Shown here in pieces: positions 1 through 10,170 of a DNA stretch of 64,000 bases (within the stretch, counting starts at the first letter, position 1; the number at the start of each line of letters is the position of its first letter). The stretch lies in assembly GCA_016748015.1 (NCBI GenBank), contig JAAOMT010000072.1, positions 1,163 to 65,162 on the forward strand, given 5' to 3'. Source of the stretch: Geosiphon pyriformis. Lineage: Eukaryota > Glomeromycota > Glomeromycetes > Archaeosporales > Geosiphonaceae. A program made the position numbers and the translations under genes. The notes beneath the pieces were generated by a model. The model was not told the origin of the DNA and did not search any database. It saw only the letters and a program-made list of their open reading frames with translations.

Positions 1-300
1 GCTAAAGACCATTAACATTCTGTGTTTCTAGATTAGAGAAACACATCAGGCAATTGCAAGGATAGCCTCAGAGAAGACCCCAGACAGTGGGTAGATTTCA
101 GTTTAGCCTCTGAGAAGGAGTACATAAACACACACAACAATCAAGAATTAAAGAATAACTTACATCGCAACAGTAAAAAGAAAGCCTTCAGTGTAACAGT
201 GACATTATCACACAAATAGAATTGAGGAACTCACGAAAGACTGATTGCAATTAAAGCGGGATATCAGCAATTAAATATAACAAGAAAACCATCCCGTAAC
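1..300. other. Unassigned flank, no gene seen
   Basis: No open frame of note, no LTR and no resemblance to any element elsewhere in the window. Composition is somewhat richer in G and C than the rest, so this may be host or unique DNA. A short imperfect direct repeat (TAGCCTC...GAGAAG) occurs near 65-80 and 105-118. The last bases, CCCGTAACA at 293-301, equal the 3' end of the family A LTR, which makes the edge at 300/301 look like a rearrangement joint. Confidence 0.5.
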
Positions 301-829
301 ATCGTTGACCACTTTAAACAGCTATATAAGTGATAATTCCCTCAGCTGTAGAAAGACATAATCAAAGTAATGAAATAAACAATATTATTTACTTCCTTTC
401 ATAATCGCTTATTCTCCTTTCCTTACCTTCAAGTATCTACTTGTTGGCATTCACATACCTTATCTTTTCCCTTTCTTGATTTGTATTTGTTATAATTAGC
501 CTGAAAAGCAATTGGCTTGCTCTTGTAATTCATTGAATAAAGAAACAATTGAAAAGTACAATGATACCTGTTATTGATTCTAAGAATCGCCGAGTTGAGG
601 CATAGAATAATAGCAGCGGTGTTATCTTGTTGACAATCACGGACTATTCCTCTACCTTCAGATTTAAGAAAAGATTAGCGACTGTGATTTTTATGAGACT
701 GATCATGTACATTGAATTCTTACTTATTCAATTTGCTCCCTTATTGTAATTTCTTCTTTGTTTATTTCCATCACCATACAATACTGTTCTCCCTTGCTAT
801 CCGTTAGCTTGTTACTCCAACCCGTAACA
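301..829 (+). repeat. 5' LTR of A1, 5'-truncated
   Basis: Aligns almost base for base with the 3' LTR at 7253-7769, ending in the same ...GTAACA. The first ~113 bases of U3 are absent. A TATA box (TATATAAG, 323-330) and a polyadenylation signal (AATAAA, 536-541) are visible, so the R region probably starts about 25-30 bases after the TATA box. Confidence 0.9.
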
Positions 830-835
830 TAAAAG

Positions 836-853
836 TGGTGCTCCCTGTGAGGT
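836..853 (+). promoter_or_regulatory. Primer binding site of A1
   Basis: Starts TGGTGCTCCC, six bases after the LTR end. It is complementary to a tRNA ending in GGGAGCACCA. The same site is seen in A2 and A7, and as a mutated form in A5. Which tRNA primes is not determined. Confidence 0.7.
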
Positions 854-881
854 AGTCAAAATTCACTTATTCCCTCATTGT

Positions 882-2435
882 ATGGGTGATTACTCATATC
901 TGCCACAGCAATCAGAAGAACACTTTGCAGCACACAACAGAAATGACCAAAGTTTCATTGAACTTAATCCTCTGCCCTCCTGCTTGATCTGCTTCCCCCT
1001 TGAAAAACAATCCAGTAGACAATTCCAAGACTTTTGGAACTGGTTCCTGAACAAGCATTTAGCTGAAACCTACACAGCTTATACAACCTATTACTTTGAC
1101 CAAGCTTATTTTGAAAATGACTTTGAAGAAAGAAACAACAGTATCAATCAGTTCTTATATTCTGCAACCTTTGAACAACAGCCCCCTGATTTCGAATATC
1201 TGAATCATCAAATCCACATTTGGATTGCTGCCCATCAAGCAACTGAAACTTCCTTTGAAACAGAAGAAGAAAGCTACCAAACTGCCCCTGTTTTTGATCT
1301 TTTATCAAGCAAATCAGACTCATCTACACAAACAGTTACCTCTGAACCAATGGCTAATGACCCCATGCAAGCAAACATTCTGGCCGCCCTCCAAGGTATA
1401 CAAACTGCTTTAGGGCAAAGAAACAACACCCCAATACCATTATTTAGAGGTGATGCACAAGATCCAATTGAATGGTTAGATGACTTTGAAAGAGCTGTTA
1501 CAGCCAATCAATATGATGATGAGTACAAGTTCCAAATTGTTGGTGGCTACCTTCAAGGATCCCCTGCTACCTGGTTCTCACAAGAAACAGATGTCAATGC
1601 TCAGCAAAGAATCGTTAGATAGACACCAGCAAATGTGGGAGAAATCAACACTTCTTTCACTACCCGGTTTGAAAACAAGTTCAGAACCCCAATATTAATA
1701 TCAAAATGGCATATGGAATTGGAAAGAAAAACCCAAGGTCCCGGTGAAGTTGTAACTGAATACACCAAAGCAATCAGAAAGTTAATCAAATGAGTAGATA
1801 CTGGAAGAAATTGGACAGAAGAGCAGAAAATTCACTCCTTCACAAAAGGATTGAGAACTGATCTATCATATGCTCTTTGGCCCCTTCTGGCCCTGAAAGA
1901 TAATCCCACCATGGATATGGCCATTGAATTAGCACAAAGAATTGAAGACAACCAAAGGATGCACTTGGGATTCACACTACCAGTTTTTGCTCCTGTTTCT
2001 GTCATGGCTCCTGCCCCTCAAATGGCTGCTACTTCTTTTGCCACTCACACTCAAGATCCAAATGAACAGTTAATAGACAGACTCACAGCAAATCTTGCTT
2101 GGTTATTAGAACTCTTAGCCCAAGCAGTCAGAGAAAATCAGCAACCACAAAGACCCAGATTTGAACTATGCTTCAATCAGCCCCAGCAACCACCTTATCA
2201 AAGACAACAAAATTGTGGCCCACCTGTATGCTATCACTGTGAATTAACAGGACACTTTTCAAGAGATTGCAACAATTCTCTACTGCCTCCACCAGTCCCC
2301 AGAAACAATGATGCTTAGAACAACAGGATCAACAACAACAATGTGCCCAACCAAAAACCCAATTATGCCAACATCAATTTCTTTGGAGAGGATCCCCTAG
2401 TTGAAGCCACTATTTATTAGCCTTTAAACTGGTAG
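882..2435 (+). pseudogene. gag: gag polyprotein of A1, interrupted by stops
   Basis: About 517 codons in one frame. The start ATG (MGDYSYLPQQ) is shared with A2 and A5. A retrotransposon capsid-like segment lies around residues 185-300 (motif FRGDAQDPIEWLDDFERA), then a proline/glutamine-rich stretch and a CCHC zinc knuckle near residue 449 (CYHCELTGHFSRDC) that would bind RNA during particle assembly. Stops at 1620 (TAG for Trp in A2), about 1791 and 2316 break it. The frame otherwise runs to PLNW-TAG at 2433-2435, directly after a frameshift heptamer. Expected to act in the cytoplasm as the capsid of virus-like particles. Confidence 0.9.
2423..2429 (+). promoter_or_regulatory. -1 ribosomal frameshift heptamer TTTAAAC (A1)
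   Basis: In the gag frame this reads T TTA AAC, followed by TGG TAG (gag stop). The -1 frame (TTT AAA CTG GTA ...) is open without a stop straight into the protease region. This is the canonical X XXY YYZ slip sequence, the same heptamer that coronaviruses use. The downstream structure has not been folded. Confidence 0.8.
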
Positions 2436-3836
2436 ATGCACCTTCAAAGGGTGAGAGTACAAGCCAACCAGAAGAAAACCCCTTTTACACTTTTAACTTA
2501 ACTGATGATGACTATGACATGGATGAATTAGCAATCAACCCCTCTGAATCCACAAGAAAGAAGAAGAAAGCCAAAGTTGATTTCGTTCTAGACCCCAATA
2601 AAGCTTCTACATTAACTGCTGACAACAATAAGCCCCCAAAAGCCAAAGTTTTCAAGAACTCTCCAAAGTTGGAACCCCCAGAAATAGTACAAAAATCTGG
2701 TCCCTATTCTGTTGTCAAAGACCTTATGGAAACCCCAGCACATATAACCTTTGGCCAATTGATGACCCATCCACAATTCAGAAAAGATCTTCGCAAATCC
2801 CTGATTCCAAAGAAAAAGACACCCAAAACCAACAAATGCCCTCGCCAAGCTGGACTTGCTGACAATAGCAATGTCACTTCTCTAATTTGTAAAGCCCAAG
2901 TGGCTGGCTACTTCATTGATTTGATCCTAGACAGTGGATCATCTGTTAGTGTTATTGCCAAACACTTTCTTGAAGCAATTGGCAGAAAAATTGATGAACC
3001 ATCCACATGACCAATGACCAATGTGCATGGTGATAAGAAGAAAGGGCTTGGCATAGCCAAAGCTATTCCTGTCCGCATCAATGGCATCAGCATTGAAACT
3101 GATATGGAAGTGTCTGAAGCAAAAGAATACACCATCATTGTTGGCAATAAATGGCTCAAGAAAGCAAAGGCTTTGCTTGATTATGAACTCTGTGAACTAA
3201 CCATCAGATGTGGTGAGAAACCCATTGTGGTTAAGTGTCGCCATTGGACAACTCCCCCAGTACCCAAGCAGAGCCCAGAAGAAAATGAATCAGATAAATC
3301 AGATGATGAAAAAAGTGAGGAAGAAGAAGAACAAAAAGAACAAAAAGAAACTGCTGAACTTGCCTATACCATCTTCACTAGCAATGGCAAACTACTGGAT
3401 AATGTCAAGGCAGATAAAAAAGGAATCATTGTTAATGGCAAGCTGATCTGCTGGCCTTATTATGACATGCTCAGAAGAACCTTTGACAGAAAGCCAGGCA
3501 AGAAAGCCAAATACAGTTATTGGTGGCATGGTCCTTGTGCCTGGTGCTGGTGTGACAAACCATTGTATTCTCCTAGCAATGAATGCATGTCCTGCCTGAT
3601 CTATTACAAAGATTGGGAACCAATCAGCTTGATACCCTGAGAGGAAATAAAAGAAGTCCAAAAGTCCTTTGAAAATGAACCACCTGAAATCCAATCACTG
3701 GTTGTAGAACAAAGAGAACCCTCTTCAGAAGAAAGAAAAGTAGACATTGAAAACCTACTGGCTAGAAACAGCCCAGTTATCTCAAAAGAAGGTAAACCTC
3801 CTGGACATACACATGTGATACAACACACCCCATCCA
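2436..3836 (+). pseudogene. pol: pol N-terminal part of A1: protease and Cys-rich region
   Basis: Continues the -1 frame. A basic leader (KKKKAK) is followed by the retropepsin active site, LILDSGSSVSVI, with Asp at about 2930. Then comes a folded segment (VGNKWLKKAKALLDYELC), an acidic linker and a Cys/Trp-rich block near 3520-3610 (CAWCWC...CMSC) that could bind zinc. A TGA at 3008-3010 and a TGA near 3638 interrupt it; A5 has AGA and CAA at the equivalent codons. A ~22-base deletion near 3826, relative to A5, throws the following RT out of frame. The protease would cut Gag-Pol inside particles. Confidence 0.85.
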
Positions 3837-3837
3837 T

Positions 3838-5091
3838 TTGAAGCCCTATCAATCCAACCAGCGCAATGATGAATTTATCAAAAAGAAAATAACCCGAATG
3901 AAAACCCTTGGATTCATACAGGAAACCAAGAGTGAATGGGCATTCCCAGTTGTAGTGGTATCCAAGAAAGGAGGAACCCTACGCTTTTGTGTTCACTATC
4001 GCCAATTAAATACCATTACTGAAAGAGACATGTACCCACTTCCCAAGATTGATGCAATGCTAGACCAATTCCATGGTGCCGCTTTCTTCTCAACTATTGA
4101 CTTAACTGCTGGATTCTGGCAAGTAGAGATGGATCCAGAAAGCAGAAAGAAAACTGCCTTCATCACCAAGTATGGTACCTACGAATTCACAGTCATGCCT
4201 TTTGGTCTCACAAATGCTCCTCCCACATTTCAACGCTTAATGGACAAAGTATTTGAATTAGTAAAAGAAAACTTTGCTCTAGTTTACTTGGATGACATAA
4301 TGGTGTACTCAAAAATCTGGGATGAACACCTTGAACATTTGCAAAAGGTTTTTGACCTCCTTAGAAATGCTGGTCTCAAGATCAATCCAATCAAATCATT
4401 CTTTGGACATCAATCCACCCAGTTCCTTGGCCATCTTATTACAAAAGATGGAATCTTCCCTGATCCAGCCAAAATTGAAAAAGTTCAAAACATTAGGCAA
4501 CTAATGAATGTTCATGAACTATGCTCTTTTCTTGGTTTGGCCTCTTATTATCGCAAGTTTGTCAAGGATTTCTCCAAAATCGCTGCTCCTCTCAATCAGC
4601 TACTTAGGAAAAACATCAATTATCACTGGGGCACTCATCAACAAAAAGCATTTGAAATTCTGAAGGAAAAACTGGTTACAGAACCCATCCTCATGCAACC
4701 TAATTTGGATCAACCTTTTATCCTCCACACTGATGCATCTGGCTATGGACTTGGTGCTGTTCTTTCCCAAAAAGATGAAGATAACAGAGAACATGCTGTA
4801 GCATATGCCAGTAGAACTTTCACACCAGCAGAAAGAAACTACTCAGTTACTGAGCAGGAATGCTTAGCAGTAGTTTGGGCTACCAGCTACTGGGACAAAT
4901 ATCTTAAGAGTGTGAAATTTTTGGTGATAACAGATCACCAAGCTTTGGTTTGGCTACACAACAAAAGAAACCTGGAACATAAACGGATAACTCGCTGGAT
5001 ACTCCACTTGGACGAATTCGACTATGACATTCAATACTGCAAAGGAGCTAATCATCAAAATGCTGACACTCTCTTTAGACTTACCATCTAG
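3838..5091 (+). CDS. pol: Reverse transcriptase-RNase H domain of A1
   Basis: An uninterrupted frame of 417 residues. RT block A is FSTIDLTAGFWQ near residue 85, block B FGLTNAPPTFQ, and the catalytic block C is YLDD at residue ~149. The Ty3-type RNase H begins near residue 296 (HTDASGYGLGAV), with ITDHQALVWL and a terminal GANHQNADTL. The product copies element RNA into DNA in virus-like particles. The listed start is the first codon after a deletion-induced frameshift, not a natural initiator, because RT is normally made as part of Gag-Pol. It ends early at a TAG where A2 has CAG. All catalytic Asp residues visible are kept. Confidence 0.92.
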   Translation: MKPYQSNQRNDEFIKKKITRMKTLGFIQETKSEWAFPVVVVSKKGGTLRFCVHYRQLNTITERDMYPLPKIDAMLDQFHGAAFFSTIDLTAGFWQVEMDPESRKKTAFITKYGTYEFTVMPFGLTNAPPTFQRLMDKVFELVKENFALVYLDDIMVYSKIWDEHLEHLQKVFDLLRNAGLKINPIKSFFGHQSTQFLGHLITKDGIFPDPAKIEKVQNIRQLMNVHELCSFLGLASYYRKFVKDFSKIAAPLNQLLRKNINYHWGTHQQKAFEILKEKLVTEPILMQPNLDQPFILHTDASGYGLGAVLSQKDEDNREHAVAYASRTFTPAERNYSVTEQECLAVVWATSYWDKYLKSVKFLVITDHQALVWLHNKRNLEHKRITRWILHLDEFDYDIQYCKGANHQNADTLFRLTI

Positions 5092-5159
5092 TGATAGTAA
5101 AACCCTCTCAAACCAAACCAACTTAATTATTTGTAACTCCCCCACAAACAAACACGATA

Positions 5160-6467
5160 ATGGACTTGGACAACTACTCTGCTTTAATGAAATTTTTGGG
5201 TAAAGGACAATACCCGCCGGACTATACTCAACAGCAAAGAGAACATTTGCGCAAACAATCAAATTTCTATTTGATTCGCCAGAACCAGTTATATAAAAGA
5301 AATAGAAAAGATCCTGACTGCCCCCAGAGAGTCATTAGATTTGAAGAAAGAGAAATTGTGATCTACAATATGCACACTGATCCATTAACTGGACACTTTG
5401 GAAAAACAAAAACAATTCAGAAAACTTTAGCTTGCTATTATTGGCCTACCTTGGGAAAAGACATTGCTGAATACATTAAAACCTGTGATACCTGCCAAAG
5501 AAGAGGAAAACCCAATCGCAAGGAAGATATCCATCCAATCTCTGTTGGTCAACCATTTGATAGAATTGGTATAGATGTTGTTGGACCTTTAACAGTAACT
5601 CCTGATGGCAACAGATACATTATCACAGCTACTGACTATTTTACAAAGTGGGTAGAAGCAAGAGCCACCCCAGATCAAACAGCAGTCTCAATTGCCAATT
5701 TCATTTATGAAGATATTATCTGTCACCACGGCTGCCCTAAATAACTTTTATCTAATAGAGGAAGAGCTTTTCTCAGTACACTGGTTGAAGAACTTTGCAG
5801 AAAAATGGGAATACGTCATAAACTCTCTTCCCCTTATCACCCCCAAACAAATGGCCTAGTGGAACGTTTCAATAGAACACTATGTGAAACCCTAGCCAAA
5901 ACCAGTGAAGAAACCAACCTATGGGACAAAGTATTGTCTTCAGCCTTGTTTGCTTACAGAACTGTGAATCATGACATAACAAGTTATGAACCTTTTTATT
6001 TGCTCTATGGATGCATAACAACACTACCAATAGAAACTAATATTAAAACAATACCCTTTGAAAAGATCACAATAGGGAATTACAAAGACATTTTGCAAAG
6101 GAAACTTGGTACCATTCTTGATTCATTGGTAGAAGCACGGATAATTGCCTTTGAAAAGATAAAACAGTTCCAAAAGAAGCTCAAAAAGAAAAAGACCTAT
6201 AAAACACTTTCCTTAAGTGTTGGTGACTTAGTTTTGGAATACTGTTCAGACAGAGACAATGTCTATGGTGATAAATTCTCTAGCCAGTGGAAAGGACCCT
6301 TTATAGTCAACAAAGTTTTGAACAATGGTTCTTATATCTTACAAGATCAATATGGAACAATATTCAGTAATCACCCTGTTCATGGCATGCGACTCAAAAA
6401 ATATCACAAACGACCTGATTGGTTACCTGTTGTGGTAATACTGACCCAAATGATCAGCAAAAATTAG
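5160..6467 (+). pseudogene. int: Integrase of A1 (internal stop, catalytic Asp lost)
   Basis: An HHCC zinc domain (HTDPLTGHFG ... CDTCQRRG) is followed by the DDE core: first Asp in GIDVVGPL, then a stop TAA at 5742, then LLSNRGRAF where the second Asp has become Asn, and Glu in GLVERFNRTL. The C-terminal part has an SH3-like region (GDKFSSQWKGPFIVNKVL). The frame starts at ATGGACTTGGAC and is -1 relative to RT, with RT stops just upstream; the same offset is found in A2 and A5. Integrase would insert the DNA copy with a 4-base target duplication, judging from solo LTRs in this window. Confidence 0.9.
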
Positions 6468-7170
6468 ATATAAATAAATGCACCATTCCCAAAACAGAGG
6501 TATCTTCAATCGACATGAACAATTATTTCCTGGATCAAAACATTCAAAACGCTTTCTATACTTTCCATGAGTACTGGATCAAGAACTATCCAAATGCTAC
6601 TCTGACTATTGGAAAACAAACCACTATAACAGACAACAGTGGAACTCACACTGTTATTAGACCAAAGAAAACAACTACCAGAAGAGAAAGAATTGGTGGC
6701 AAAATGGATAAATACCTGCTGGAAAGCATAACAGCAGCGATACTTTCACCTTCCAGCACAATTGGAAAAACAATACAAGAAATCTTGCCCATAGACAAAA
6801 ACTTGTCATATGGAAGACAACTAGAACTCTATGGTCATCTTGGTGAAATCATAGAAGACATGAAGCTCATGAAGAAAACAACTTCAGAGATACAAGTGGA
6901 AATTTTGGGCATTATACGATTGGATGTCCCAATAGTTTGACCATTGCTAAAAGAGCCAAAACTCTAATACAAAGATTTAGTCTCTTGGATACAAAGCTTA
7001 TTTCGCCTCAAGTACTATATACTCTATCCACAAAAAACTTCAACAAACTAGTTAGTTTTGAGTTAGACAAAACCCTTCACATAGACTATCCCATAAATAG
7101 TTTGATTTCGCCGGAGCTCAATCTCTTTGGAGAGGATAATGTTATGGTTGAAACACATAGTTTTTATTAA
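6419..7170 (+). pseudogene. Accessory ORF after integrase in A1 (frameshifted)
   Basis: About 250 codons, overlapping the integrase end by 49 bases in the -1 frame and running ~30 bases into the 3' LTR. No family recognised. Visible features: a short beta-like segment (ATLTIGKQTTITDNSG), a basic cluster (KKTTTRRER), then a helical region (LELYGHLGEIIEDMKLMKK) and a C-terminal segment (SPQVLYTLSTKNFNKLV). There is no signal peptide or membrane segment, so it is not an obvious envelope gene despite its env-like position. A one-base deletion near 6935 breaks it. The first ATG is at about 6514; upstream the frame opens without one. Related ORFs occupy the same place in families B and C. Confidence 0.75.
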
Positions 7171-7769
7171 TTATCACATGTATTAGCCAATGATGTCATA
7201 TAATTAGCCACCCTATTTTTAGATAGTGATCATTGACCTAATCGTTGACCACTTTAGACAGCTATATAAGCGATAATTCCCTCAGCTGTAGAAAGACATG
7301 ATCAAAGTAACGAAATAAACAATATTAATTACTTCCTCTCATAATCGCTTATTCTCCTTTCCTTACCTTCAAGTATCTACTTGTTGGCATTCACATACCT
7401 TATCTTTTTCCCTTCTTGATTTGTATTTGTTAGAATTAACCTGAGAAGCAATTGGCTTGCTCTTGTAATTCATTGAATAAAGAAACAATTGAAAAGTACA
7501 ACAATACCTGTTATTGATTCTAAGAATTGCCGAGTTGAGGCATAGAATAATAGCAGTGGTGTTATCTTGTTGACAATCATGGACTATTCTTCTACTTTCA
7601 GATTTAAGAAAAGATTAGCAACTGTGATTTTTATGAGACTGATCACGCACATTGAATTCCTACTTATTCAATTTGCTCCCTTATTGTAATTTCTTCTTTG
7701 TTTATTTCCATCACCATACAATACTGTTCTCCCTTGCTATCCATTAGCTTGTTACTCCAACCTGTAACA
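7140..7769 (+). repeat. 3' LTR of A1
   Basis: Starts TGTTATGGTTG immediately after a purine-rich tract (GGAGAGGATAA, a likely polypurine tract) and ends CCTGTAACA. TATA box TATATAAG near 7263; polyadenylation signal AATAAA near 7476. Only about two copies of the U3 TTGACC repeat are present, fewer than in other copies. Confidence 0.93.
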
Positions 7770-9990
7770 CTACTTTTGCTACCTAATGTATTAAACATAT
7801 CTAATTCATACATCTTACTCATAATGCATACAAGTTCATGACTACTTTTAACAAGACTGGTTATCCACTTAGCAGTCTGATCTGGATCGGACTTGATATT
7901 AGAGGATTGAACCTCCCATAACTCCATCATTGCATCAAATGTATCATCATAGACTAAAAAATCTTTAGCATCACTATTATCATCATCATTATCATCATCA
8001 TTATCATTCATGTCTTCATCATCAGATATGTTATAGTGTATCTTCCCACTCCTCAACTTGAGGGCCCCTACTTCCTTTTGCAGCACAGAAGCCACAGCAC
8101 AAACAGCCTTAATTTGGTTTCCCAATCCAATCACACTTTCCTTCATTGCCTCTGCCATAACTGGTGGAGTAAACAACAACAACGTAGTAACCAATGCAAC
8201 CAAAGAACTCACAGGCTCAACTATAGATTTGATCAACAAAGACAGTTCACCAAGTTGGGTTTCCAGAGAAGCCAACCTAGCATTAACAGCAACATCTGAA
8301 CCAGAAGAGGCAACCGGCAATAGCAGCACCACAACTTTGGGGGAGGTACTGAAAGCCAGACCCGTATTAGTAGCAGCAGCAACAGGAGGAACCACAGAAG
8401 TGGCGGCTTTGGCATAGGATTTAGCTCCAATGAGAGATGACTTGAAAATGATGGGACCACCAGCAGAATTAGAAGAGAGTTTGGGAGGGAGAGGTGGCAA
8501 CACCTTGCAGTCCACAGCCAAATGATCTAAACTTTGACATCTATAGCAGTGACGACATCCAGGAGTTTCCCACCAGATGCAAGATACCAGTTTTTGAAAC
8601 AGCAGCGTTCAATGATTCCAAAGAGCCAAAGGTCACCACTGCAAAGCATTGACGTCAATAGGAATCAGGGGAGCGGGGAATGAAACACATACGGCCACCA
8701 ACTTGGGAGACCAGATCACTTATCTCAAATGCAGTGCAGCCAAATGGAAGATTAACCAGCTTAGCTTTGAAAGCATCTCTTGAAGAGATAACCTCCAACA
8801 CAGACCAGTTAGAGAGAGCAGCAGCAGCAGAAGAAATGTCCTTAAAGTTAACCACAGCATATTGCCATAAGCCAGCAGGCTTCAACTTAACAGAAGTGAC
8901 AACACCAAAAATGCCAAGAGCAGATTTGATGTCATCAGAAGAGGCACCCAAGGGTACATCACACAGTGCAACTGACAAAAAAGGGGAAGAAACAGAGGCC
9001 ACTCCTGAAGACCGTGCAATCTTAAGAGTGGTTAAAAAAACCTCATTACCAATGGCCACTTTGGTAGCACCATTTAGACACTCCTGAGATGCAAATTCTA
9101 CACAGAACAACTTGACCATCTCGTGAAACAGATTTAAGCCCAATACAACCAGGCATCAACTGAAACAAAGAACTGAGCAAAGCCATCTTAATCTTAAACG
9201 TAACACCAGATACAAGATTAGAGGCCACCCAATCAGAGAACCTTTGACGTCCATTCACATTCACCCAAGCACTAGCATCAGATGCACCAGAAACTGGGGG
9301 GGGGAACAGTTGATTCCATTTCCATCTGATCAGCCCAATCTTTGAGATCATCTGGATTGATGGACTGTTTTGCTACTGGGATTGGCGATGATCTGCCAAA
9401 GAGTACCACATCAGGCAACACAGCCAGTGGTTGATCTTGGCCCATCTTGGGAGATGTGCCACTGCTGTTGCCATCCATATCAGGAATAGGGCTGGCTGCT
9501 GCTGTGGAAGATCTCATCTGGAACCACAAAGGAGTTCAGTGTGACCATGGCAGTTGCAACTGCCTGCTGCTGTTTTTTGGGATTTTTTGCTTTTGTGGCC
9601 ATTTGTGAAGCAGTAGTAGTAGAAGTAGTAGTGGGAGTGGTGAGAGCAGGAAAAACCAACTTGTTGACTGGTCTGTTATTAAAAATTTTTGGGCTCTTTG
9701 AAGTGGTAGAGACAACACTAGGACTAACTCAAGTGTGCCTTTTTGAAGGGACTTTGACTGGAGAAAAACTTCCAGCCAAAGGAGAAGAAAATGAACCAGA
9801 AGCCGCTAAAGGCAGCTTATTATTTTTTAAAAGAAATGTTGCCAGAATGTTTTGTCTAGCTGCTTCAATAACAGAGAGATCCTCTTATGTTGAAACTTTA
9901 TTAGTTACTATAGGAAAAGTAACGTTTACAACTTTTTTACTCTTAGCTCTATTCGTGGTTATGAAATTTAGGAGAGAAAGAGTTTTTTTT
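7770..9990 (-). mobile_element. LX-N1 ORF1-only LINE derivative, copy a (3' end lost)
   Basis: Antisense relative to A1. It shares its 5' end (AAAAACTCTTTCTCTCC...) and its whole coding layout with the complete copy at 24738-27167. The last few codons, 3' UTR and A-tail are missing where the A1 LTR begins. The 5' end abuts A2 pol across an A-rich tract (9991-10004). Confidence 0.85.
7771..9968 (-). pseudogene. ORF1 of LX-N1 copy a (RRM + zinc knuckle), degraded
   Basis: Reads in pieces across several frames. From the N-terminus: the short lead KSKKVVNVTF, whose start ATG is now ATA; a low-complexity Ser/Thr/Lys region; a DWADQMEMES segment; an RRM-like fold (ALCDVPLGASSDDIKSALG ... GLWQYAVVNFKD); the SRDAFKAKLVNLPFGC segment; the region of a CCHC knuckle; an Ala/Leu-rich probable coiled coil; and an acidic Asp-rich tail ending in KMYELDMFNTLGS. 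Several frameshifts and a stop at the codon-26 position make it non-coding today. Its role would be RNA binding in a LINE ribonucleoprotein, by analogy with LINE ORF1 proteins. Confidence 0.8.
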
Positions 9991-10170
9991 TGTCTTTTTT
10001 TTTTCCCAAAAATTCCATTAAGGCAGAGTAGTTGTCCAAGTCCATTATCGTGTTTAATTGTAAGAGAATTACTAATAATTAGGTTGGTTTGGTTTGAGAT
10101 AGTTGTACTGTCACTGGATGGTAAGTCTAGAGAGAGTGTTAGCATTTTGATGATGTGCTCCTTTGCGATG

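Larger units (their letters stand above)
301..7769 (+). mobile_element. Ty3/Gypsy element family A, copy A1 (nearly complete)
   Basis: Order is LTR, primer binding site, gag, protease, reverse transcriptase-RNase H, integrase, accessory ORF, LTR. RT before integrase places it in the Ty3/Gypsy (Metaviridae) superfamily. The LTRs differ by only scattered transitions, so it is among the younger copies here, but the 5' LTR lacks its first ~110 bases. Defects: stops in gag, a ~22-base deletion between protease and RT, a stop and a lost Asp in integrase, and a 1-base deletion in the accessory ORF. The 3' LTR abuts an antisense LINE-derived element, whose missing 3' end is not found at the left edge, so a rearrangement has removed one flank. 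Confidence 0.93.

Noticed and set aside
6455-6467. Slip site CAAAAAT at the integrase end for a second -1 frameshift.
   Set aside because: The phase is C AAA AAT, so the first triplet is not uniform and P-site re-pairing would be poor; not canonical.
6419-7170. Envelope gene of an endogenous retrovirus.
   Set aside because: The position fits, but there is no signal peptide, membrane anchor or glycosylation-rich ectodomain.
7664-8521. A 285-codon frame crossing from N1-a into the A1 LTR as a real gene.
   Set aside because: Its last ~35 codons are LTR sequence; the natural N1 C-terminus was cut by the A1 insertion.
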